DNA of 64,000 bases, taken from the NCBI RefSeq assembly GCF_007341385.1, contig NZ_VJYD01000011.1, positions 119,865 through 183,864 of the forward strand, in the 5' to 3' direction. The position numbers were made by a program, and so were the translations under genes. Numbering within the stretch: position 1 is the stretch's first letter; each line of letters begins with the position of its first letter. Source of the stretch: Flavobacterium daemonense. Lineage in GTDB: Bacteria > Bacteroidota > Bacteroidia > Flavobacteriales > Flavobacteriaceae. The notes below the pieces were generated by a model, which was not told where the DNA came from, ran no database searches, and saw only the letters and a program-made list of their open reading frames with translations. Of this stretch, positions 1 to 7,817 are shown piece after piece.

Positions 1-185
1 TAGTAAATGTAGGCAATTAATTGTACTAAATTCCTGAATTCAGAAAATACCTGCAAAATAATGCATTGGAAACTCTTTTTATTCAGGAAATAATAAAAGG
101 ACTACAATAAAAAATTTCGATACTAAAAATTATACTAGAAAAATTAATTAACAATTTTAATTATGATGAACCTAAGTTTCTTCCC
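1..185. other. Gene-free window edge
   Basis: AT-rich sequence before the first gene, which ends at 186 on the minus strand. I see no open frame with coding character, no convincing hairpin followed by a T run, and no repeat shared with the rest of the window. It may hold the 3' flank of the minus-strand gene. Confidence 0.4.
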
Positions 186-842
186 TTATTCTCCGGTCTG
201 CATATGCGGAGCATCTACAGGCTTAGATTGAGAAGAGCCTATTTGTCTCAGATAAATGGAAAAAATGACTATAGCAAATACGGACAGAAATTCGCTCTGC
301 CAGTTCTGGAAAGACTCAAACCAAAACCGGGAATCTCCAATATATGCCGAAGCAGTTTCAAGAGGCAAACCTTTTAATACCAATTGCTCGTTTTCATCTT
401 TTAAGCTTCCGTAAAAATGTGCTGCCAGGGAAAGAAAAAACAATAAAAACAAGGCGATACTTAGAGAATGCTTGTATAAGGATAATATCCATCCGCCTTT
501 TTTAACCGGCCATGGAGCACCTTCCCTTTGAGGCGATGGCTCTCTGTCAACTCCTTCTTCTTTGTCCAGATCTTTTGATTCTGAAGAACCTTTCTGCTGC
601 AAAAAAATAGTCAGTACGACCAACAAACCCATTTGAAGAAATTCACTTTCCCAATTCTCGAAAGTTGATTCAATGAAATGTCCGGTAGAGAAATAAGAAA
701 ACAGACTGATTTGCGATGTACCTTCTTCCATGAGGTCTTTATTGTGTTCTACAAATCCAAATAAGATCTGTCCCGCAAAAGAGCCGACAAACAATAGAAA
801 AAAACAAATTGAAAGCCCATTATTGCGTATAAAAATTTTCAT
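186..842 (-). CDS. Internally duplicated DUF6766-like membrane protein
   Basis: This 218-residue protein has two homologous halves. Each half has a hydrophobic helix (about residues 10-30 and 127-147), an acidic linker, the motif FENWESEFLQ or FQNWQSEFLS, a second helix (about 70-82 and 187-197), and a QxGSSxSK tail. The two halves are joined by a charged, proline-rich segment (about 85-115). The pattern matches what I remember of DUF6766, a family of unknown function usually seen as one or two such modules. It is divergent from the catalase gene across 367 bp, so both may respond to stress, but that is inference. No enzymatic residues are visible. Confidence 0.7.
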   Translation of the reverse strand: MKIFIRNNGLSICFFLLFVGSFAGQILFGFVEHNKDLMEEGTSQISLFSYFSTGHFIESTFENWESEFLQMGLLVVLTIFLQQKGSSESKDLDKEEGVDREPSPQREGAPWPVKKGGWILSLYKHSLSIALFLLFFLSLAAHFYGSLKDENEQLVLKGLPLETASAYIGDSRFWFESFQNWQSEFLSVFAIVIFSIYLRQIGSSQSKPVDAPHMQTGE

Positions 843-1209
843 ATATTTTATTGTAAAACATTAATCCTCCCCTCTTGTCATGCTATCCAATTTAATTAAT
901 GTAAACACCTATTTTCCACACTAAAGCAGGACAATTGTTCGGAAACTAAAAGTAACACAGCCAGTGCTGAAGTCTTTTACATGATTATTTTATTTTATTA
1001 CATTATTCCCCCCTTAATAAAAGCAAATTAAACACTGTATATCAACAACTTAAACTTCTAAATTGTGTAATAAGGAATTGAAATTATGTAACTGAAAACG
1101 CTACAGTAAGGGTAAATTTGAAATGCCTGAAAAATAAACTGCAGTTTTCGTCTGCTGGATTATTCACTTTGCCTTCAGGTCCTATTTTTAACCCATAATA
1201 CTACTTCAT
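843..1209. promoter_or_regulatory. Divergent intergenic region with a -7 box for catalase
   Basis: 367 bp between a minus-strand membrane protein and the plus-strand catalase. TAAATTTG at 1113-1120 matches the Bacteroidota -7 box TAnnTTTG, but no TTG or TTTG lies at the usual 19-23 bp upstream. Its distance from the ATG implies a leader of about 80 nt. No clear OxyR-type or other operator palindrome was recognised by eye. Confidence 0.35.
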
Positions 1210-3351
1210 ATGAAAAATTTGCAGGATGAGAAGCAGCGTGATCTGCTTATCAACAAATCAGACGGCACCAATAAATTTTTGACCACCGATCAAGGAGTCA
1301 GAATCAACGACGACAATAATTCCCTAAAAGCCGGGGAAAGAGGTCCTTCATTACTTGAAGATTTTATTCTAAGGGAAAAAATAACACATTTCGACCATGA
1401 AAGAATTCCGGAACGAATCGTGCATGCAAGAGGTTCTGGTGCACATGGCTTTTTTGAAGTCACTAACCCCATACCAGAATTGACCAAAGCTGGTTTTCTT
1501 CAGGAAAAAGGCCTTAAGACACCTGTTTTTACAAGGTTTTCAACAGTAGCAGGCTCTCGTGGCTCTACAGATCTTGCGCGTGATGTACGTGGCTTCTCGG
1601 TTAAATTTTACACGCAGGAAGGAATTTATGACCTTGTTGGAAATAATGTTCCCGTATTTTTTATTCAGGACGCCTCAAAATTTCCGGATCTTATCCATGC
1701 CGTTAAGCCTGAACCTCATAACGAAATTCCGCAGGCTGCATCTGCTCATGATACTTTTTGGGATTTTATTTCACTGATGCCGGAATCCATGCACATGATT
1801 ATGTGGGCAATGTCTGATCGCGCTATTCCAAGAAGCTATCGTATGATGGAGGGTTTCGGCGTGCATACTTTCAGATTGATTAATGAAACTGGCGAATCTG
1901 TATTTGTAAAATTTCACTGGAAACCCAAATTAGGAACTCATGCTGTTGCTTGGGATGAAGCACAAAAAATTTCAGGAAAAAATCCAGATTTTCATAGACA
2001 GGATCTTTGGGAAGCTATTGAAGGAGGAAATTTTCCAGAATGGGAATTAGGCGTACAGATCATTCCATCAGAGGATGAAAATAAATACGAATTTGATCTG
2101 CTGGATCCAACGAAATTAGTACCAGAAGAACTTGTTCCAGTCACAATCATTGGCAGAATGGTTTTGAACAAGAATCCTGACAACTTTTTTGCAGAAACGG
2201 AGCAGATTGCTTTCCACCCCGGTCATGTAGTTCCAGGCATCGATTTCTCAAATGATCCACTGTTGCAAGGCAGACTATTTTCATATACTGATACACAGCT
2301 TTCAAGATTAGGAAGTCCAAACTTTCATGAAATCCCAATTAATCGCAGTGTCGCACCTGTACATAACAATCAGCGCGACGGGCATATGCGCCAGGAAATC
2401 AACACCGGCAGAGTTAGTTATCACCCAAATTCTCTCGGCGTAGGCTGTCCCTATCAGGCTAAAATTGCCGAAGGCGGTTTCTCCAGTTTTAATGAACGAA
2501 TCGATGCGTATAAAATACGAGAAAGAAGCGAAAGCTTTAATGATCATTTCGGACAGGCTAAATTATTTTTTAACAGTCAGACTTCTGCTGAAAAAAGCCA
2601 TATTGTCAAAGCGCTTCGTTTTGAATTAGGAAAAGTTGAAACTACAGCCATAAGATTGAGAATGCTGGGACTTTTATCGCAAGTAGACAAAGAACTAGCC
2701 GAAAAAGTTGCCGTTGGTCTTGGAGCAAAAGTTCCGGATGTTTTAGAAAGACCGCTGAACCATGGTGTTTCTCCTGAAAATGAAAATGGAAAACAGGAAT
2801 CAAAAACCACAGAACAATCTGTTAAGTCATCTGATGCACTGAGTATGCTTAAAAACCCGACAAACTCTCCAACAATTGCATCGAGGAAAGTGGCAATTAT
2901 ATGTGCCGACGGCGTTTCTGAAGCTGCAGTATCCAACATGAAAAAAGCATTGATGAAAGAAGATGCCAAAGGTCTGATCATAGCACCGCATTTGGGTGCA
3001 GTCATTTCGGATAATGATGGCGAAATTCATGCCGATTTCAGTTTTCTTACAGCATCATCTGTATTGTTTGATGCTGTTTATATTCCAGACGGGCTTGGAT
3101 TAAATGTCCTTGCAGAAAGCGATGAAGTAAACGAATTTTTAAATGATGCTTACAAGCACTGCAAGGTAATCGGAGCAGACGGAAGATCTGTTGCCCTATT
3201 AAGTGCCGCAAATTTTGCTCCTAAAATCACAAACGATGATAAAGGGCTTATTGTTGCCAAAGAAGTAGGAACCGAAAAATTTGCCAACGACTTTATAAGC
3301 GCAATGGAAAAACACAGATTTTGGGAACGTGAACCAAACTTATACAATTAA
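1210..3351 (+). CDS. katE: Large-subunit catalase, HPII/KatE type
   Basis: This heme catalase decomposes hydrogen peroxide to water and oxygen, probably in the cytoplasm since no signal peptide is seen. The 713-residue length is typical of clade 2 large-subunit enzymes. The catalase core covers roughly residues 25-520. The distal histidine is H72 in VHARGSGAHG, the active-site asparagine lies in GNNVPVFF, and the proximal heme tyrosine is Y359 in the RLFSYTDTQ segment. A Ser/Asn-rich linker leads to a C-terminal flavodoxin/DJ-1-like domain (about 560-713), as in HPII. The ATG lies 18 bp upstream of a co-directional ferritin-like gene at the other end, so the two probably form a peroxide or stationary-phase stress operon. 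Confidence 0.95.
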   Translation: MKNLQDEKQRDLLINKSDGTNKFLTTDQGVRINDDNNSLKAGERGPSLLEDFILREKITHFDHERIPERIVHARGSGAHGFFEVTNPIPELTKAGFLQEKGLKTPVFTRFSTVAGSRGSTDLARDVRGFSVKFYTQEGIYDLVGNNVPVFFIQDASKFPDLIHAVKPEPHNEIPQAASAHDTFWDFISLMPESMHMIMWAMSDRAIPRSYRMMEGFGVHTFRLINETGESVFVKFHWKPKLGTHAVAWDEAQKISGKNPDFHRQDLWEAIEGGNFPEWELGVQIIPSEDENKYEFDLLDPTKLVPEELVPVTIIGRMVLNKNPDNFFAETEQIAFHPGHVVPGIDFSNDPLLQGRLFSYTDTQLSRLGSPNFHEIPINRSVAPVHNNQRDGHMRQEINTGRVSYHPNSLGVGCPYQAKIAEGGFSSFNERIDAYKIRERSESFNDHFGQAKLFFNSQTSAEKSHIVKALRFELGKVETTAIRLRMLGLLSQVDKELAEKVAVGLGAKVPDVLERPLNHGVSPENENGKQESKTTEQSVKSSDALSMLKNPTNSPTIASRKVAIICADGVSEAAVSNMKKALMKEDAKGLIIAPHLGAVISDNDGEIHADFSFLTASSVLFDAVYIPDGLGLNVLAESDEVNEFLNDAYKHCKVIGADGRSVALLSAANFAPKITNDDKGLIVAKEVGTEKFANDFISAMEKHRFWEREPNLYN

Positions 3352-3369
3352 AATTTAAAAAATGGAATT

Positions 3370-3939
3370 ATGAAAAATTCAGAAAAAACGAATGATATTA
3401 AAACTGCAGACAAAAATACCAAACAGGAAATTGTAAAGCCTGTTGACGGCGCTGCATCAGAATTGAGAGCACTTTTTATTGACAGTCTTAAAGACATTTA
3501 TTGGGCAGAAAATGCTCTGGTAGGTGCTTTGCCAAAAATGCAGGCCAATGCAAGTGATGCAAGCCTGGTTTCTGCGATTAAGGAACATCATGCAGTAACT
3601 CGGAGTCAAGTAACAAGACTTGAAAAAGTTTTTGAATTGTTGGGCGAAAAAGCGGAAGGAAAGAAATGCGAGGCAATGGCAGGATTGCTTAAAGAAGGCG
3701 ACAGTATTCTTGAAGAAACAGAACCTGGACCTGTTCGTGATGCAGGTATTATTGCTGCTTCACAAAAAATCGAGCATTATGAAATTGCGACGTATGGAAC
3801 TCTGGCTGCTTTTGCGAAAACGCTCGGGGAAAACGATGCTGCAAAATTGCTGACGCAGACACTTGCTGAGGAAAAAGAGGCAGACTGCTTGCTTAATGAT
3901 GTTGCATTGAATGCAGTAAACATTGTAGCCGCTGAATAA
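3370..3939 (+). CDS. YciE/YciF ferritin-like (DUF892) protein
   Basis: This 189-residue protein has a Lys-rich N-terminal extension (about 1-25) followed by a four-helix ferritin-like domain of the DUF892/YciF type. Recognisable features are the opening LRALFIDSLKDIYWAENAL, repeated helical E/H positions (KEHHAVTRSQVTRLEKVF, QKIEHYEIATYG) and a final EEKEADCLLNDVA helix. Members of this family are stress-induced and may bind a di-metal centre; the precise role is unknown. It starts 18 bp after the catalase stop, so it is almost certainly co-transcribed with katE. A hairpin terminator follows at 3965-3993. Confidence 0.9.
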   Translation: MKNSEKTNDIKTADKNTKQEIVKPVDGAASELRALFIDSLKDIYWAENALVGALPKMQANASDASLVSAIKEHHAVTRSQVTRLEKVFELLGEKAEGKKCEAMAGLLKEGDSILEETEPGPVRDAGIIAASQKIEHYEIATYGTLAAFAKTLGENDAAKLLTQTLAEEKEADCLLNDVALNAVNIVAAE

Positions 3940-3964
3940 CGGCTTCCTTATTGGACGATATATA

Positions 3965-3993
3965 AAAAATCTGCACTATTTGCAGATTTTTTT
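3965..3993 (+). terminator. Rho-independent terminator after katE operon
   Basis: The stem AATCTGCA / TGCAGATT with a CTATT loop is followed by an uninterrupted T run. It closes the katE-DUF892 transcript. The remaining sequence up to 4229 shows nothing else I can assign. Confidence 0.8.
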
Positions 3994-4229
3994 TTTCACC
4001 ATCTCAAAGATTGAATTACACATTGACTTTAAATAGAATTTACGAATATAAGTTGAATACAATTTATAGCAAGAAATTATATCATTAATCGTACCTAATG
4101 AAATCGGAGATTCCACCGATTCTGCCAAAAAAAGCCAAAGTTGCTTTTATAAAAGACATATATTGACTAGTTTGAAGGAATCTGTCTAAAAAGTTGCTGT
4201 TATTTCTGTGCTTGCTATTTCCGTTTTAT

Positions 4230-5654
4230 TTATTCATAGTTACGTTGGCAAAATAGCTCACCTAGCTCCTTCAATGCTTTTTCGGTTTTTAATTGCCATA
4301 TATTGCAGTAATTCAACCTTAAATAATTGTCATATTCATTTTTTGCAGAAAACAGCTCGCCTGGCGCATAACTTATTCCTTTTTCTATCGCATAATCATA
4401 TAACAATAAAGACTTTACACGAGTAGGTAATTCAATCCATAATACAATGCCGCCATTTGGACGGCTGATTTTTGTTCCATTCGGGAAGTATTTTTCAATT
4501 AATTCTGTAGTGCGAAGCAAATTTTTATGCAGTTCCAATCGATATCTCTGCAAATGACGGTCATAAGTACCCGAATTCAATAATTGCTGCACTACTCGTT
4601 GATTAAAATTAGATGTTGAACCATTATGCATCCATTTGATTCTAGACACTTCGGCTAAGAAACGTCCGGGAGCACACCACCCTATTCGAAATCCCGGGAC
4701 CAAAGTTTTGGTAAAAGAACTGCAATACATTACCCAGCCGTTTTTATCATACGTTTTGATTGCATCAGGTCTGCTTCCGTTGAAAAAAATGTCTCCATAA
4801 AGATCATCTTCAATAATTGGGATATTTCTGCTGTTTGCAAAATCTGCAAGCTGTTTTTTTGTTTCTGTACTTATGCAGGCTGCATCGGGATTATTGAAAT
4901 TGCTGACAAATAAACAAGCTTTTATGTGAAGCCTTTGTGCTATGTTTTCAACATCAGCAAACTTAATTCCAGTTTCAGGGTCAGAAGGTATTGTTGCAAG
5001 TTTCAAATCAAGACATTCAAGGATTTGCAGGATTCCATAATAACAAGGGTCTTGAACCAGTACCGTATCTCCGGGTTGTGTTACGGCTTTTAGGCAGCAT
5101 AACAAGGCTTCTTTTGCGCCATTTGTTATGATTAATTCATCGGCATGCAGACTGCCGCCCCATAAAAAGGACCGCTTTGAGATTTCTTCACGAAGCTCTT
5201 TGTTTCCATTTCGCTGTTCCAAAGTAAGATAAGTTCCAGAAATATCTCTTGATACATTTTGAATTGCACGTTTGATTCCATTAAAAGGCAATAAACGATG
5301 GTCTGGTATTGCATTGGCAAAAGATACAAAATCTGACCTGTTCTCCTCTTTGTGTATCTTCTGTAAAAGTTCATCGATACGTACCTCGCTCTCTGAAAAT
5401 GAAGCAGGCAATGATCTCGGTATAGGAAGTTTTTTGATTGATTGATGCCTTACAAAATAACCGGATCTTTCTCTTGAATCGATCACTCCATTATCAATTA
5501 GAAAGTTAAAACTTTGAAGAATCGTGCCAACACTCGTGTTATATTCCTTCTGCAAATGACGCAGAGACGGCAGTTTGTCTCCAGATTTATAAATACCTTC
5601 CTCAATCATGGAAGCGATTTTATTTGCGAGATTTATGTAAACAGGTTCTTTCAT
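4230..5654 (-). CDS. MocR/PdxR-type GntR regulator with aminotransferase domain
   Basis: This 474-residue fusion has an N-terminal GntR winged helix-turn-helix (about residues 3-70) and a fold-type I aminotransferase domain (about 105-470). The PLP Schiff-base lysine is K316 in SSFTKTL, with NNPD around 255 and EDDLYGD around 283 as cofactor contacts. Family members sense PLP or amino-substrates and often activate a divergent gene. Here the divergent neighbour starts at 5762 and carries a RidA domain, which fits PLP-enzyme chemistry, so it is the likeliest target. This target is inferred. The start codon lies only 4 nt from a good -7 box, so the message may be leaderless. Confidence 0.92.
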   Translation of the reverse strand: MKEPVYINLANKIASMIEEGIYKSGDKLPSLRHLQKEYNTSVGTILQSFNFLIDNGVIDSRERSGYFVRHQSIKKLPIPRSLPASFSESEVRIDELLQKIHKEENRSDFVSFANAIPDHRLLPFNGIKRAIQNVSRDISGTYLTLEQRNGNKELREEISKRSFLWGGSLHADELIITNGAKEALLCCLKAVTQPGDTVLVQDPCYYGILQILECLDLKLATIPSDPETGIKFADVENIAQRLHIKACLFVSNFNNPDAACISTETKKQLADFANSRNIPIIEDDLYGDIFFNGSRPDAIKTYDKNGWVMYCSSFTKTLVPGFRIGWCAPGRFLAEVSRIKWMHNGSTSNFNQRVVQQLLNSGTYDRHLQRYRLELHKNLLRTTELIEKYFPNGTKISRPNGGIVLWIELPTRVKSLLLYDYAIEKGISYAPGELFSAKNEYDNYLRLNYCNIWQLKTEKALKELGELFCQRNYE

Positions 5655-5658
5655 TAGA

Positions 5659-5693
5659 CAAAGATAACAATCTGTTACAGTAAAATATTCAAA
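5659..5693 (-). promoter_or_regulatory. Promoter for the MocR-type regulator
   Basis: On the minus strand, TTTG (5690-5693) lies 23 bp before TATCTTTG (5659-5666). This is a good match to the Bacteroidota -33/-7 pattern. The box ends only 4 nt before the ATG at 5652-5654, so transcription would start at or within the start codon. That implies a leaderless message or a different functional start. Confidence 0.5.
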
Positions 5694-5761
5694 ATCTGCA
5701 TCTGTTTTGGTGTTAGTTAATTTTAGAAGTTTGCTTTATCTAATTATTAAAAAGAAATCAA

Positions 5762-6628
5762 ATGAAACTTCAAAACATTATTACATTTTTTATCCTATTA
5801 TCAATATCTATTAATGCACAAAATAAAACTATGAGTACTACACAACAATCAGAAAAAACAGTTAGAGATTTTTTAGAAATTGTTCGCTCAGGAAAAGATC
5901 CTGAAAGAGCCGCAGAATTCATGTCTGAATCTGTCAAAGCCAATCAATTGAACTCTGAACATCAAGAGGTAATTATGAGAACGCCCGCGAACTACGCGGA
6001 ACATGTAAAAGATTTTATGAAAATGTACGGGAATTATAAGCTTGAAATTACCGAGTTGATAGCCAATGGCGATAAAGTGTATGCACGATGGGAGCAATTA
6101 GGAAAACAAATGACCGACATTGATGGCTTTAAAGCAACAGAACTTCCGGTAACCGTAATTAATCATGCAACTTTCAGAATTTCAAAGGGAAAAATCGTAG
6201 AATATTGGATCGCTACAGATCGAAAAGGTACAGAATTGCAGTTGCAGGCAAACCAAAAACTGAGTGAATCGCAGAAACCTAAAAGTGTACCTTATTCAGA
6301 TGCCGTAAAATCAGGCGATAATCTTTTCATATCCGGACAATTGGGTTTGAATCGTACAACAGGGAAATTTAATGAAGGAGGTTTTGAATCTGAAGCAAAA
6401 CAGGCTATGGATAATATTGGTCTTATCCTAAACAAAAATGGGCTTGCATTTAATAATCTGGTTAGTGTAACAATTTATCTTACGGATATGGAAAATTATA
6501 ATGTTACAAATACAATTTATTCGACGTATTTTCAAAGTAATTTCCCTGCAAGAGTCTGTATTGCAGTTAAAGAATTGCCACGTAAGGGAAATATAGAAAT
6601 TGCCGCTGTTGCAAATTTTAAAAAATAA
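5762..6628 (+). CDS. SnoaL-like domain fused to a RidA/YjgF domain
   Basis: This 288-residue protein has a signal-like N-terminus (hydrophobic to about residue 19, INAQ). A SnoaL/polyketide-cyclase-like domain covers about 28-155; it contains the SnoaL-type FLEIVRSGKDPERAAEFM opening and a KIVEYWIATDRKG end. A RidA domain covers about 172-288 with SGQLG, YLTDMENY and PARVCIAVKELP, including the conserved arginine and glutamate. RidA proteins hydrolyse reactive enamines and imines released by PLP enzymes; SnoaL folds include cyclases and scavengers. The fusion and probable export are unusual. If cytosolic, the internal ATG at residue 25 (MSTTQQ) would be used instead. It is divergent from the PLP-binding regulator. 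Confidence 0.85.
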   Translation: MKLQNIITFFILLSISINAQNKTMSTTQQSEKTVRDFLEIVRSGKDPERAAEFMSESVKANQLNSEHQEVIMRTPANYAEHVKDFMKMYGNYKLEITELIANGDKVYARWEQLGKQMTDIDGFKATELPVTVINHATFRISKGKIVEYWIATDRKGTELQLQANQKLSESQKPKSVPYSDAVKSGDNLFISGQLGLNRTTGKFNEGGFESEAKQAMDNIGLILNKNGLAFNNLVSVTIYLTDMENYNVTNTIYSTYFQSNFPARVCIAVKELPRKGNIEIAAVANFKK

Positions 6629-6654
6629 AAGTTTGAGTATATTAAATTTAAAAA

Positions 6655-7137
6655 ATGATTAGGCTCGTAAAATTTGAAAAAGAAATGCATGAACAATTAA
6701 TTTCGTGGGTAGAAAGCGAAGAAGATTTAATGCTTTTTGCAGGTCCAAAATTTACTTTTCCGTTAACCTCAGAGCAATTGAATGCTTCTTTAGCAAACGA
6801 ACAACGTTTTGCTTTTCAGGTAATTGATAGCGATACTAATTTACCAATTGGTCATTGTGAAATTTATTTAACAGATGAGACCGCTGTATTAGGAAGTATT
6901 TTAATTGGACACAAATCATATCGCGACAAAGGTTTTGGAAAAGCAATTATAATAGCACTTTTAGAGTATATCAAACTGAATATTGATCGCCCAAAAATCG
7001 AGTTGAATGTTTTTGATTTTAATCATAATGCAATAAAATGCTACGAGAAAGTCGGCTTTAGAATAAATCAAGACAAGAAATCTGAGATATCCTTCAAAAA
7101 TAAAATTTGGATTTTGTTAAATATGAGAATTGAATAA
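6655..7137 (+). CDS. GNAT family N-acetyltransferase
   Basis: This 160-residue cytoplasmic acetyltransferase has the acetyl-CoA pyrophosphate loop RDKGFG at residues 90-95, followed by the long helix KAIIIALLEYIKL. The C-terminal NHNAIKCYEKVGF segment is typical of RimJ/RimL-like GNATs that act on protein N-termini or small amines. The substrate cannot be read from sequence. It begins 26 bp after the SnoaL-RidA gene and probably shares its transcript. No terminator is evident right after it, and the next 680 bp hold no gene. Confidence 0.88.
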   Translation: MIRLVKFEKEMHEQLISWVESEEDLMLFAGPKFTFPLTSEQLNASLANEQRFAFQVIDSDTNLPIGHCEIYLTDETAVLGSILIGHKSYRDKGFGKAIIIALLEYIKLNIDRPKIELNVFDFNHNAIKCYEKVGFRINQDKKSEISFKNKIWILLNMRIE

Positions 7138-7435
7138 TTAGTTATTAGTTGGGGCTTGGAGCTGATACCTTTTTTGCACCTAAAAATTACGATTGCAACC
7201 TGCAGAAATCAATCATCATAAATTTTGACATGAATTTGAACTGCTTTCCTACTTCAAAAAATTTAGATCATAGTTGATAGGGATTTTTAAAAGCTTAGTC
7301 AAATAGATTAAGAATCCAATATTTTTAATATATTTGTGATACAAAAAAAGAATAATATGACTGTCTGTAAATTCGTTAGTATTACATTTTTTTTGTGAAT
7401 GATTTACTATTGATATATCAAAAAATTGAATTTTG

Positions 7436-7528
7436 GGTGCAGAATCGGTGCACTATGGTCAAAGACATTATATAAAATCTAGTATAGACAGGGCTTCAGC
7501 GATAAAGTTCGAATCCTGCTCTCCCCAC
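7436..7528 (+). repeat. Tandem structured element, copy 1 (tRNA-like arms)
   Basis: The first of two roughly 90-nt copies. Visible helices are a D-arm-like hairpin GTGCA/TGCAC with an internal GG, a short TCTA-GTA-TAGA hairpin, and a CAGGG/TCCTG stem whose loop contains GTTCGAA, the canonical T-loop word. It ends in CTCCCCA, resembling a tRNA 3' acceptor end, but no complete tRNA can be folded. A strong terminator follows directly at 7531. It could be an unknown small RNA or a degenerate tRNA-derived repeat. Confidence 0.6.
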
Positions 7529-7530
7529 TA

Positions 7531-7565
7531 AAAAAGTCCTAATGAAAATTAGGATTTTTTTTTTG
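7531..7565 (+). terminator. Terminator after element copy 1
   Basis: The stem TCCTAAT/ATTAGGA with a GAAA-type loop is followed by a long T run. It sits exactly at the end of element copy 1, as expected if that element is transcribed from the plus strand. Confidence 0.75.
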
Positions 7566-7572
7566 AATATAA

Positions 7573-7608
7573 AAAAACCTGCAAATCTAAGGATTCGCAG
7601 GTTTTTTT
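7573..7608. terminator. Second hairpin terminator between the two copies
   Basis: An extended stem AACCTGC...GCAGGTT with flanking A and T runs on both sides could work in either direction. It separates the two copies of the structured element. Confidence 0.65.
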
Positions 7609-7651
7609 GTTTTAGGACTGTTTTCAATATTTATAATCCTCACAAGATTAA

Positions 7652-7738
7652 AGGTGCAGAATCGGTGCACTTTGGTCAAAGACATTATATAAAACCTAGT
7701 ATAGGCAGGACTTCAAAGATTAAGTTCGAATCCTGCTC
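7652..7738 (+). repeat. Tandem structured element, copy 2
   Basis: The second copy, 216 bp downstream of the first and in the same orientation. The small hairpin is CCTA-GTA-TAGG here against TCTA-GTA-TAGA in copy 1, a two-sided compensatory change. The last stem is CAGGA/TCCTG here against CAGGG/TCCTG in copy 1, so an A-U pair replaces a G-U pair. These paired changes argue that structure is conserved. The acceptor-like tail differs (CTCCGGATC in place of CTCCCCACTA). Confidence 0.6.
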
Positions 7739-7770
7739 CGGATCAAGTCTTAAAAAAGTATATAAATAAA

Positions 7771-7800
7771 AAATGCCCTAAAAAAATTAGGGCATTTTAA
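7771..7800. terminator. Bidirectional terminator between element copy 2 and GH109
   Basis: The stem AATGCCCTA/TAGGGCATT lies between element copy 2 (plus) and the end of the GH109 gene (minus), with A-rich sequence on one side and a short T stretch on the other. It probably serves GH109. Confidence 0.6.
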
Positions 7801-7817
7801 GTTTCTAATTCACCTAT

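Noticed and set aside
2577..3005. 142-codon minus-strand frame inside katE
   Set aside because: It is antisense to a clear catalase domain; codon pattern mirrors the real gene.
7436..7528. Intact tRNA gene
   Set aside because: No 5' acceptor strand or proper anticodon arm pairs with the tRNA-like 3' end.
7542..7769. Open frame of 75 codons over the tandem element region
   Set aside because: It crosses two terminator hairpins and the structured repeat, and has no coding character.
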